The notes under the pieces: model-generated
What the model was told of the DNA's origin: nothing
Seen by the model: only the letters and a program-made list of their open reading frames with translations
The model's database searches: none
Shown: positions 27,070 through 35,764 of the stretch, piece by piece
How the letters are laid out: every line of letters begins with the position of its first letter
Position numbering within the stretch: the first letter of the stretch is position 1
Made by a program: the position numbers and the translations under genes
Source: Stieleria mannarensis
GTDB lineage: Bacteria > Planctomycetota > Planctomycetia > Pirellulales > Pirellulaceae
Assembly: GCF_014154935.1 (NCBI RefSeq)
Contig: NZ_JACEHH010000001.1
Span: forward strand, 186,001-250,000
DNA: 64,000 nt
Direction: 5' to 3'

Positions 27070-29130
27070 ATGCCAATCTCGTCTTTCTTCTCGACGTCGC
27101 GCTTTGCCGTTGCAATCCTGTTGATTCTCTGCTGTGCGGCCGCAAGGTCGCAGGAGCCGGTCGCAAGTTTCGAGTTGCAAGATTATTTAGGCGCACCGTA
27201 CTCGCTTGGTGATTTCGACGAGAACCCGGTCATCGTCGTCGCGTTTCTGGGGACCGAATGCCCGCTGGCAAAAGTCTACGGTGCTCAGCTTCAGGGCATT
27301 GCGGACCAATTCAAAGCGCGTGGGCTGATCGTGCTGGGGATCAATTCCAACCAACAAGACACACCCACGGAGATCAGCCATTACGCACGCGATCATCGGA
27401 TCACGTTTCCGCTTTTGAAGGATCCCGGCAATCGGGTCGCCGATCGATTTGGTGCAGAACGCACACCGGAGATTTTTGTCTTGGACGAACATCGCAGGAT
27501 TAGGTATCACGGTCGGATCGATGACCAATTTGGGGTCGGGTACGCCCGACCCGAGGCCACGAACAATTACCTGAGACGCGCGATCGAGGAACTCTTGGCC
27601 GGCAAACCGGTGAGCACTCCCAGTACCGAGGCGGTCGGTTGTCACATCGGTCGAGTCAATCGTGCACGGCCGACCGGGAATATCACGTACGCGAACCAGA
27701 TTTCCCGGTTGATTCAGCGGCATTGCGTCGAGTGCCATCGCGTGGGAGGTATCGCACCCTTCGCGTTGCAAAACTACGAAGATGTCGCTGCTTGGGCCGA
27801 GACGTTGTGCGAAGTCGTGGAGGACGAGCGGATGCCGCCCTGGCATGCCAATCCAAAGCACGGTGACTTTGCCAACGATGCGCGGATCAGCGAGGAAGAG
27901 AAACAACTGCTCTATGATTGGGTCGACAACGGCTCGCCCGAAGGCGACCGAGAGCAACTGCCGCCGGCGAAAGAATTCATCGACGGTTGGGCACTGGGGA
28001 GTCCGGATTTAGTGGTTCGAATGCCCGAACCGATCACGGTCAGTGCAACCGGCGTGATGGATTATCAGTACGTGACGATCGACCCCGAATTTACCGAGGG
28101 CAAGTGGGTTCGAGCCTCGGAAATCCGACCGGGGGTGCGAAGTGTCGTCCATCACATCCTCGTGTTCGTGGACACGTCTGGCGCCGACCCCATCTTGCAG
28201 GAGCGCGGCGTCGGGTTCGAGACGGTGGGCGGGTACGTGCCTGGGTCCCCGCCGATGAACCTGGCCGACGGCGTCGCCCGCTATGTACCGGCCGGTTCCA
28301 AGTTCGTGATGCAGATCCACTACACCCCCGACGGTCGCGTCCGCAACGACCAAAGCGAGATCGGGCTTTATTTCGCCGATCCCAAGAACGTCCGGCGGAC
28401 GATGCAGTCGGGTGTGGTTGTGAATCTCGACTTCGAGATTCCGCCCGGCGAGGACAGTCATCGTGTCGAGGCAACCTATCGGTTTTCTCATGACATGGAG
28501 GTGCACTCGTTGACACCTCACATGCATTTTCGTGGGAAATCATTCCGGTACGAATTGATGTACCCCAATGGGACACGGGAAACGTTGTTAGACATTCCGC
28601 GCTATGACTTCAACTGGCAGAACTCCTATCGTTTCTCCAAGCCAAAGCTTGTTCCCGAAGGCAGCCTGTTGAAGTGCATCGCCCACTTTGACAATTCGGA
28701 AAACAATCCGTCAAATCCTGATCCGACGATTCCGGTTCGCTGGGGCGAGCAAACGTGGGAAGAAATGATGATCGGCTTTTACGAAGCAGTGTTTGTCAAT
28801 CAAGACCTTTCCGTACCGGAGCCGCAGGTCGACCCGATTGCAGGGGGCCGCTACCGAGCCACGTTTTTCTACAAACCCGATCGTCCGGCAAAGACGATCA
28901 ACTTGGCCGGCACTTTCAATGATTGGAACAGCTCGACGCATCCTTTGACGGATCCCGACGGCGACGGCATTTATTCGGCCCAAGTGATCGTGGATGCCGG
29001 TGAATACCGATACAAGTTTGTCATCGATGGCAACTATTGGACACACGATCCGGCCAGTCGCAGTCTCACCGGGTTTCTACATGAGAGCTATTTCGTGGCC
29101 GGACCCGAACGCGACCGGAGGCAGCGATGA
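27070..29130 (+). CDS. Redoxin-cytochrome c-copper monooxygenase-like-CBM48 fusion
   Basis: The product has 686 residues. Order: signal peptide (1-27); thioredoxin-like redoxin (about 29-175) with CPLAKVYG holding a single Cys; c-type haem site CVECH (Cys219-His223); a copper type II ascorbate-dependent monooxygenase-like region (about 300-590) with the ligand pattern HH361-362, MQIHY (His417) and PHMH (His484, His486); and a C-terminal CBM48/AMPK-glycogen-binding domain (INLAGTFNDWNSSTHPL). The middle resembles PHM/DBH enzymes, which hydroxylate with two copper ions. The combination suggests a periplasmic oxidase fed by its own haem. Its stop overlaps the next start (ATGA), so it is translationally coupled to the WD40 gene. 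Confidence 0.82.
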   Translation: MPISSFFSTSRFAVAILLILCCAAARSQEPVASFELQDYLGAPYSLGDFDENPVIVVAFLGTECPLAKVYGAQLQGIADQFKARGLIVLGINSNQQDTPTEISHYARDHRITFPLLKDPGNRVADRFGAERTPEIFVLDEHRRIRYHGRIDDQFGVGYARPEATNNYLRRAIEELLAGKPVSTPSTEAVGCHIGRVNRARPTGNITYANQISRLIQRHCVECHRVGGIAPFALQNYEDVAAWAETLCEVVEDERMPPWHANPKHGDFANDARISEEEKQLLYDWVDNGSPEGDREQLPPAKEFIDGWALGSPDLVVRMPEPITVSATGVMDYQYVTIDPEFTEGKWVRASEIRPGVRSVVHHILVFVDTSGADPILQERGVGFETVGGYVPGSPPMNLADGVARYVPAGSKFVMQIHYTPDGRVRNDQSEIGLYFADPKNVRRTMQSGVVVNLDFEIPPGEDSHRVEATYRFSHDMEVHSLTPHMHFRGKSFRYELMYPNGTRETLLDIPRYDFNWQNSYRFSKPKLVPEGSLLKCIAHFDNSENNPSNPDPTIPVRWGEQTWEEMMIGFYEAVFVNQDLSVPEPQVDPIAGGRYRATFFYKPDRPAKTINLAGTFNDWNSSTHPLTDPDGDGIYSAQVIVDAGEYRYKFVIDGNYWTHDPASRSLTGFLHESYFVAGPERDRRQR

Positions 29131-31013
29131 GAAGGCTTATGCGAACGTACCTGCTGGTCTGCATTCTCGCGGGCAACATCATCGCCCATGCGGCCGAGTC
29201 GGTCTACATCGACTCGTCCGCCGACGGGTCCGCACCGACAGGACTACAGTCCGAGCCGATACCGATTTCGGGCCATCCGACCGTTCTCTCGATGGCGTCG
29301 ACAGTGGAATCGATGCGGTTGCGAGCGGTTGATGTCAACGGGGAGGTCCGTCAATGGAGCATGGGTTCTCTCGAGCAACCGGAGGTGCTTTTTCGATTGG
29401 GCGAACAGCCTGTCTGTGCGATCTTGTCGGCGGATGCCAAATGGTTGGCGTCCAGCGATACAAATGGCGTCGTTACCGTCACCAACATCGAGAGCGGCAA
29501 AACCGTTTTTCGTGACGGGGACACCGAGGAGAACACGATGGCATTGAGGTTTTCCAGAGACGCTCGACGGCTCGGCGGTGTGACCAGCGGGGGAGTCGTT
29601 CGCGTTTGGGAGACCCGGTCAGGCAGGCTGACCGATCGCTTCGAAGTGACACCGGGGGCCCTGCAGTCGCTGTCATTCGCCGGAAATGGAGAACTGCTCG
29701 CGGTCGCTTCTTTCGGACGTGAGGTGGTGGTGTTCGGGCTCGGTCATGCGACGACGCAAACCATTTCGATCGATCGAGCGCGTATCACCGCTACGGCTTT
29801 CACTCCCGACAGCAAGCAAATGGTGATCGCGGCTGCCGATGGTACGATGCGGATCGTGGAACTGGGCGAACAGGAAATGCCACGAGCACTCGCGAATCAC
29901 CCCTTCGCCGTCTGGACCTTAGCGTTCGACGATCACGATCGACTCGCGGCCGGCAGTTGGGACGGCATGATTCGTCTGTTTGATACCAGATCGTGGAAGG
30001 TCATCCAGTCCGTGAAGACGCATCAAGAGTCCATTTGCGCGCTACAGCTTGGCACGCAAGGAATGGTTGCCGCGGGAATCGACGGTCGGTTGTTCTATTG
30101 GCCGCCAGAGCTTGCTGCCAAACCGCAGCGTGGTTCGATCAGTGGATCAAACGAACCGGTTTGGGTGGCAGCTTACTCGCCAAACGGAAGTCAATTGTAT
30201 GTGGGAGGGAGCGGAAAACGATCGGAGTTATGGGATCTGGAATCCAAGCAACGCCGCGGCACCGGACCGCTGCATCCCACGGTACGTTGTGCGACCTACT
30301 CGCCGGATGGTCAATTACTGGCGACCGGAGGTGACGACACAAACATCGTTATCGCTTCGACGCGAGACGGTACGGTCCGTCACCGGCTTTCCGGTCATCC
30401 CGGTCTCGTGTCCGCCCTCGTTTTTGTTGACGATGGGCAAACACTTGTCAGCGGTTGCGACCGTGGATTGCTTAAGTTTTGGGACGTGAGGACCGGGACC
30501 GAAGTCGCATCGCGAAAACGTCACAAACAGCAACTTTATTGCCTCGCAGTCTCACCGGACGAAAAGTGGCTGGTGACCGGTGGAGGACATTGGGCCAAAG
30601 GCGATCCCGGAGAACTGATCGTTTGGAACTTGAAACGCCGCCGGTTCGAAACGATGTTGGAAGGACATTCGCTGACCGTTTGGTCGATCGTGTTCGCGCC
30701 CGACGGAAGTTATTTCGCGACGTCGGATTCGGCCGGCGACGTCAAGATCTGGAATACGGAAACACATGAACTGGAACGCACGTTGAAACATCAAGCATGG
30801 CTGCGGCCGTTGGCGATTTCACCGGATGGCACGACCCTTGCGGCGGGACGCGGCGACGGGTCGATTCGGCTGTGGGACACGCGGACATGGAAACAACGCG
30901 CTGTATGCAACGGACACGACGGATTCACGTTCTGGCTGACATACTCCCCGGATGGGGCCACCTTGGTCTCCGGCGGCAACGACGGAACCGTGCGGTTTTG
31001 GCCGACCGAATAG
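29127..31013 (+). CDS. Secreted WD40-repeat protein
   Basis: The product has 628 residues with a signal peptide (MRRLMRTYLLVCILAGNI). The rest is WD40 repeats, about a dozen, with motifs such as VWETRSG, LFDTRSW, KFWDVRT, KIWNTETH, RLWDTRTW and the final VRFWPTE, enough for two seven-bladed propellers. WD40 propellers are binding platforms; no enzyme motif is visible. The ATG overlaps the TGA of the preceding fusion gene, so the two products are probably made together and may form a complex. This gene has only a 247-base gap before the papain-like gene at 31261. Confidence 0.9.
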   Translation: MRRLMRTYLLVCILAGNIIAHAAESVYIDSSADGSAPTGLQSEPIPISGHPTVLSMASTVESMRLRAVDVNGEVRQWSMGSLEQPEVLFRLGEQPVCAILSADAKWLASSDTNGVVTVTNIESGKTVFRDGDTEENTMALRFSRDARRLGGVTSGGVVRVWETRSGRLTDRFEVTPGALQSLSFAGNGELLAVASFGREVVVFGLGHATTQTISIDRARITATAFTPDSKQMVIAAADGTMRIVELGEQEMPRALANHPFAVWTLAFDDHDRLAAGSWDGMIRLFDTRSWKVIQSVKTHQESICALQLGTQGMVAAGIDGRLFYWPPELAAKPQRGSISGSNEPVWVAAYSPNGSQLYVGGSGKRSELWDLESKQRRGTGPLHPTVRCATYSPDGQLLATGGDDTNIVIASTRDGTVRHRLSGHPGLVSALVFVDDGQTLVSGCDRGLLKFWDVRTGTEVASRKRHKQQLYCLAVSPDEKWLVTGGGHWAKGDPGELIVWNLKRRRFETMLEGHSLTVWSIVFAPDGSYFATSDSAGDVKIWNTETHELERTLKHQAWLRPLAISPDGTTLAAGRGDGSIRLWDTRTWKQRAVCNGHDGFTFWLTYSPDGATLVSGGNDGTVRFWPTE

Positions 31014-31260
31014 CGGGCGTCGGCGAAATCGCCCGCACAGGCGACGTCGGATTCGTCCCACGGTCTTTCCGCTTGGTTTCCGTTGTACGGGAAGCCGTCG
31101 GTTGTTCAATGGATGTCGTGCCAAATCGGTGTCGCGCGGATGCGCCGCAGCAGAGTTTCTGGATGGACAGTGGGGTCAGGAACGGCGGCGTCTTCGAGTC
31201 CGCGGACGATTTGGTGTCCGTCATCTCCAATTGTCCCATGAGTCCGCCGTGTCGACGTTC

Positions 31261-32151
31261 ATGCCTCACGGGTTCGGCTGGCAGCCCGATCTGCCCGACG
31301 GCCGTGACTATACCTACCGGGAGCGGAGCATCAGGGAGTCCCTGGGGCGGTTGCGGGGGGCACCCGAATTGCCGCTGCCTGACCAAGTGGATCTGCGCGG
31401 TGACAGCGAGGGGGAGTACTTCACCGAGGTCGACGACCAGGGACCGCTGAACGCCTCGAGCGCATTCGCCGTGTTGGCACTGGTGGAATACTTCCAGCGA
31501 CGCATTCATGCTTGCACCTGCGACGCATCCAGGTTGTTTCTGTACCAGGCAACCTGCCACCGCGGCGCCACATCCGGGCGTGCGGCGACGGACTCGGGCG
31601 CCCCGATCCGTGGCACACTGAAGACCTTGATGCGGACCGGCGTCCCGAGCGAAGCGCGTTGGCCCTACCACGTCGAAAACTTTGCCACCGAACCGAGTGT
31701 GTTCGTGTCCGCCGGTGCCGAGCGGCCGGCAAATCTGCGCTATTTCCGGTTGGATGAACCCAACACCAGCGGCGCGCGAACGTGGGCCACCGTCAAGTCG
31801 TTTCTCGCCGCCGGATTCCCCGTCGTGTTCGGGTTTTCGGTTCCCGCATCGTTGTCGCGAGCGGCGGACATCCCCTACCGCGCCGAGTTGGATGCCACGC
31901 GCGGGGGCCAAGCGGTCGTCGCCGTCGGCTACCACAGCGACCACTACGGACCCGATCAAGATGCGTTGCTGATCCGCAGTTCCTGGGGAAGACAGTGGGG
32001 AGACAATGGGAACGGGTGGCTTCCCGTCGCGTTCCTGCGGCATCAGCTGGCACGCGACTTTTGGACGCTGTTGTCCGACGACTGGCTCCGCAGCGGCGAA
32101 CTGACGCGTCCCGTCCTGAGCGACACGTTTGCTTCCGGAAGTCGTCTGTAG
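31261..32151 (+). CDS. Papain-fold (C1-like) protein lacking all catalytic residues
   Basis: The product has 296 residues and no clear signal peptide from this start (GTG at 31249 is an alternative). Its landmarks line up with bacterial C1 peptidases: VDLRG, DQGPLNASSAFAV, GAPIRGTLKTLMRTGVPSE, WPYHVENF, FPVVFGFSV, GGQAVVAVGYHSD and IRSSWGRQWGDNG. In active enzymes these read DQGxxGSCTA, GGHAV and RNSWG. Here the nucleophile Cys is Ser66, the His is Gln217 and the Asn is Ser240. The protein should therefore be inactive as a cysteine protease and may be a binding or regulatory pseudoenzyme. It is the first gene of the 31-54 kb cluster. Confidence 0.85.
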   Translation: MPHGFGWQPDLPDGRDYTYRERSIRESLGRLRGAPELPLPDQVDLRGDSEGEYFTEVDDQGPLNASSAFAVLALVEYFQRRIHACTCDASRLFLYQATCHRGATSGRAATDSGAPIRGTLKTLMRTGVPSEARWPYHVENFATEPSVFVSAGAERPANLRYFRLDEPNTSGARTWATVKSFLAAGFPVVFGFSVPASLSRAADIPYRAELDATRGGQAVVAVGYHSDHYGPDQDALLIRSSWGRQWGDNGNGWLPVAFLRHQLARDFWTLLSDDWLRSGELTRPVLSDTFASGSRL

Positions 32152-32218
32152 AAAAGCCAGCAGCATGGCGCACACTGAAACCGTGCCCCCGTTTCCACTG
32201 AGCTCATGATGCGTCACC

Positions 32219-35200
32219 ATGAAATCACCTCGCACCATCGCAACGATTCCTCTCGTGTTGCTGTTCTCGTGCGCCGGGTGCACGCCGACACGTGAAACGC
32301 AAACCGACGATGCCAAAAAGCGCGCGATCGTTGAAAACGTGTCCAACGAAACGGCGGCGAACTACTACTCGTATCCCCAAAGCCAGGCCGGCGAAGAGGG
32401 CTCCTGGTATGACATCCCCGACTTCTTCGCCGGGATGGACGCGATCAGCATTTCGGACGCCGAGTCGGGTGAGAAGGACACGGCCCCCATCGCGGCCCCC
32501 GACGCGCTGCTCGATCCCACGCAACGCAACGGCGACGGATCCGTGGTCCGCCAGCAGGTCAGCGTTGAGCCGCCAGAGCTGAACAACGAAGAGCGGATCG
32601 GACGCAACACGTGGATGGTTTGGTGCGCCGGCAACGAAGGGTTTTGGGATTGGTTGTGCACCGACAGCTTGGGATTCATCGACCTGTTGAAACTGGTCGA
32701 CTCGCGACGGCGAAACCAACGTTTTGCCGACACCGGGATGATCAACGAACCCGGAATGCAGCAGGCACGATCGGCTCGCAAGGACGAACACGGGCTGTGG
32801 CTGGACGCGCCCGCCGACGCTCGGGTTCGCGCCTGGCGGACCGCCTACCTGCGCCAGACCTTTGCCGCCATCGCCGAAGGCAAGCACAAGTCTCAAATCG
32901 GCCTGCGACGCAAAGGGCCATCGGGAGCGTACGACGGTCCGCCGCTGTACACCGGCGACGGCGACACGTTCAAGGGTGAATCCTACCGCTACCCGTCGCA
33001 GTACTTGGCCGACGACAAGACGGCTTACGGGGCGACCAACAATGCCGGGTATGGCGATGCCCGGTATGGGGGCCGCGGTAGCAATGCCGAAGAAGACGGT
33101 GGCGATGTCGAAGACTACGGTGGCGACGGCGGCGGATCCGAGCGAAGTCAATCCGAGCGAAGTCGATACGAGCGAAGTCGATACGGCCGATCGAACGCCG
33201 AGTCGTACGGGGACCTGGACCGACGCGTCCCGCCGCCGGATCTGTACGGCCTGTCCAGCGGCGTGATCGGTCTGCGGCTGTTCCCCAATCCGTACTTCGA
33301 CAAGGAGGCGCAGCAGCGCTGGGATGCCGAACGCTTTTACAACGACGACACCTACTACAACGATCCCAGTCTGGTCCGGCCCTACCGAGTGGGAATGAGT
33401 TGTGCGTTCTGTCACACGTCCTTCCACCCGCTGAAACCGCCCCGCGATGTGAACAACCCGCGTTGGAGCAACCTGTCGGGCAACATCGGGGCGCAGTACC
33501 TGAGCATGCGGGCGACCGTCGGCGGCCAACTGACACCCGATCAATTTGTTTATCACTTGCTGGACAGTCAGCCGCGCGGGACGATCGACACCTCGCTGAT
33601 CGCATCGGACAACATCAACAATCCCAACACGATGAACGCCGTGTTCGGATTGCCGCAACGGGCGATCCTGTCGCTGTTCAATCCACAAGAGCAACTATCA
33701 AAGGAAAGTTCACGTCTGCCATCGCTGTGGAAACATCCCGATCCCAGCCGCCCCGGCGACGGTGTCGACGTGGTCCCCGAGCAATGGGTCGAGCGTGCCG
33801 AGCAGCTCGGCGCGGTGGATCAAATCGCTGCGTCGAATGACAATCCGCGTCACGTTCCCAGGATTCTGTTGGACGGGTCGGATTCGATCGGCACCTGGGG
33901 TGCCCTGGCCCGCGTGTACCTGAACATCGGCAGTTACTGGGAGCAGTGGAACCAACTGCATCAAGTCGTCATCGGGTTCGACGACCAGAAACCGTTTCGG
34001 CTGGCCGATTGCGAGGAGTACTCGGTTTATTGGAATGCGACCGAGCGACGTGTGCCGGGATTGCGTGATTATTTTTTAAAGATCACACCGACAATGCCGC
34101 TGCTTTCCACGCCCGGCGGAACCGCGCGCACGCGACCGATCGAGGATTCCGAACGGGCGCGGTGGAAGAAGCAAGCCGAACAGGAAGACCGCGATTTTAA
34201 ATCGATCCTGGCCGCCGAGCGGGCCAAACGCGTCGACGTCAGCCGGCTCGCCCACGGCCGAACCGTCTTTGCCCGCAACTGCATCGTTTGTCATTCCAGC
34301 ATCCAACCGGAAAGCACCGCGGCAATCCTGGACGGTTTCCCGACGGACAAGGATTTCGATGACTTGGTGGACCGACGCCTGGACGTGCGCAACGCCTCGG
34401 CGAACGCCCCCTCGGCACGCAACGGTGAGTTCTGGGAACACGACCCGGCCCAGTGGCTGGAAGACCCCGCCTATCAAACCTGGGCCGATGCGGTGGTCGA
34501 AGAACCGACGTTTTGGACCGAAAACTACCTGTCGACCGACTACCGCGTGCCCGTCAACTTGGTCAAAACGAATGCGTCGCGGGCGATGGCGACCAACGGC
34601 ATGACCGGCCACATGTGGGAAGACTTCGCCTCGGAAAGCTACCGCGCACTCGATTCGCCGGGCGTGATCGAGTTCTTCAATCCGTACAAGGGTGACGCGG
34701 GCGAAATGGACTCGTTCACGCCGCGGCACATCAATCCCAATACCGGGCAGCCCGACGGGGGCGGCGGGCCGGGGTACTACCGCGTGCCGAGTTTGATGTC
34801 GATTTGGGCGACCGCGCCGCTGCTGCACAACAACTCGCTGGGGCTGTTCAACAACGATCCATCGGTCGACGGGCGACTGCTCGCGTTTGACGATGCGATC
34901 CGCAAGATGCTGTGGCCGCAGAAGCGTTTGGAAAGCAGCAGCTACAACGACGCGACGCCGGAACGATTGCGACGTGACCAGGGGCTGATCTGGCGGACGA
35001 CCGAGCCGACGTACTTGACGGTGGCGTCGGAGCGCGTGCCACGTTTCGCGTACCAATTGCCCTTTGTCGCCGACCTGCACGAATCGAAGACGTTGATGTG
35101 GTTGAAGAGCGTTCGGCCGCTGTGGTTGCCGAGTCTGATTTTTCTACTCGGCGCATTGATCGTATTGCTGTGCAGCAACATCGAACACAAACGCTGGATC

Positions 35201-35764
35201 GCGTACCTGATCGTCGTCTTCGCCGCGGTCGTGGCCGTTGTCTTGTGGTGGGCGCGGTCCTACAGCGGGGTCGGCTGGGCGGCACCACTGCGGGGCATTC
35301 ATCCCTGGCTGTTTCCCGTGCTGGCGTTGGTCGCGGTCGCCGTGGTGCTGTGGTTGCCGCTGCCGCGACGAATCGCACGCTGGTGCGGTTATGGGCTTGT
35401 CATCGCCGGTCTGGTCGTCGGCGGGTTGGTGTATTTCAAAGCCGGCAAACTCGGTGACGTCAGCATCGGTCCGATTCCGGCCGGGACACCGGTCAATCTG
35501 CTGGCCAACTTCAATCCCCAGGCCGAGTTCGCGACGCAAAAGCAGGCGGTCGCGACGTTGGTCAAGGGGCTATCGGAGATCCAGTCGCGGCAGCTGGAAC
35601 CGGAGGCAGCCGAGCAGGTGATGAAGAAGAAAATCGCGCCGGCGCTGATGGACGTCAACAAGTGTCCCGACTTCGTCATGGACAAAGGTCACTACTTTCC
35701 CTGGTTCGATTCGATGACCGACGAAGACAAGAACGCGCTGATCGAGCTCCTCAAGACCCTATGA
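32219..35764 (+). CDS. Giant di-haem c-type cytochrome lipoprotein (RoxA-like, tentative)
   Basis: The product has 1181 residues. The N-terminus (IPLVLLFSCAGC) is a lipoprotein-type signal with Cys18 or Cys21 as anchor. Two c-type haem sites are seen: CAFCH (395-399) and CIVCH (688-692). The segment after the second haem, LSTDYRVPVNLVKTNASRA, followed by GHMWEDFAS, is reminiscent of rubber-oxygenase (RoxA-type) di-haem dioxygenases, though I recall that similarity and could not test it. Three or four membrane helices (about 966-1080) and a final helical domain with FVMDKGHYFPWF follow. A low-complexity Ser/Arg/Tyr tract is at about 307-326. Its TGA overlaps the next start (ATGA). Confidence 0.75.
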   Translation: MKSPRTIATIPLVLLFSCAGCTPTRETQTDDAKKRAIVENVSNETAANYYSYPQSQAGEEGSWYDIPDFFAGMDAISISDAESGEKDTAPIAAPDALLDPTQRNGDGSVVRQQVSVEPPELNNEERIGRNTWMVWCAGNEGFWDWLCTDSLGFIDLLKLVDSRRRNQRFADTGMINEPGMQQARSARKDEHGLWLDAPADARVRAWRTAYLRQTFAAIAEGKHKSQIGLRRKGPSGAYDGPPLYTGDGDTFKGESYRYPSQYLADDKTAYGATNNAGYGDARYGGRGSNAEEDGGDVEDYGGDGGGSERSQSERSRYERSRYGRSNAESYGDLDRRVPPPDLYGLSSGVIGLRLFPNPYFDKEAQQRWDAERFYNDDTYYNDPSLVRPYRVGMSCAFCHTSFHPLKPPRDVNNPRWSNLSGNIGAQYLSMRATVGGQLTPDQFVYHLLDSQPRGTIDTSLIASDNINNPNTMNAVFGLPQRAILSLFNPQEQLSKESSRLPSLWKHPDPSRPGDGVDVVPEQWVERAEQLGAVDQIAASNDNPRHVPRILLDGSDSIGTWGALARVYLNIGSYWEQWNQLHQVVIGFDDQKPFRLADCEEYSVYWNATERRVPGLRDYFLKITPTMPLLSTPGGTARTRPIEDSERARWKKQAEQEDRDFKSILAAERAKRVDVSRLAHGRTVFARNCIVCHSSIQPESTAAILDGFPTDKDFDDLVDRRLDVRNASANAPSARNGEFWEHDPAQWLEDPAYQTWADAVVEEPTFWTENYLSTDYRVPVNLVKTNASRAMATNGMTGHMWEDFASESYRALDSPGVIEFFNPYKGDAGEMDSFTPRHINPNTGQPDGGGGPGYYRVPSLMSIWATAPLLHNNSLGLFNNDPSVDGRLLAFDDAIRKMLWPQKRLESSSYNDATPERLRRDQGLIWRTTEPTYLTVASERVPRFAYQLPFVADLHESKTLMWLKSVRPLWLPSLIFLLGALIVLLCSNIEHKRWIAYLIVVFAAVVAVVLWWARSYSGVGWAAPLRGIHPWLFPVLALVAVAVVLWLPLPRRIARWCGYGLVIAGLVVGGLVYFKAGKLGDVSIGPIPAGTPVNLLANFNPQAEFATQKQAVATLVKGLSEIQSRQLEPEAAEQVMKKKIAPALMDVNKCPDFVMDKGHYFPWFDSMTDEDKNALIELLKTL
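33137..33196 (+). repeat. 15-nt tandem repeat inside the cytochrome gene
   Basis: About four imperfect 15-base units run TCCGAGCGAAGTCAA, TCCGAGCGAAGTCGA, TACGAGCGAAGTCGA, TACGGCCGATCGAAC. They encode a pentapeptide repeat close to SERSR/YERSR. Codon-phased repeats change protein length without frameshift, so copy number may vary between strains. Confidence 0.8.

Noticed and set aside
31261-32151. Active cysteine protease
   Set aside because: The Cys, His and Asn positions of the triad are Ser, Gln and Ser.
34076-35080. 334-codon minus-strand frame
   Set aside because: Shadow of the cytochrome gene, whose haem sites and coupled stop are convincing on the plus strand.
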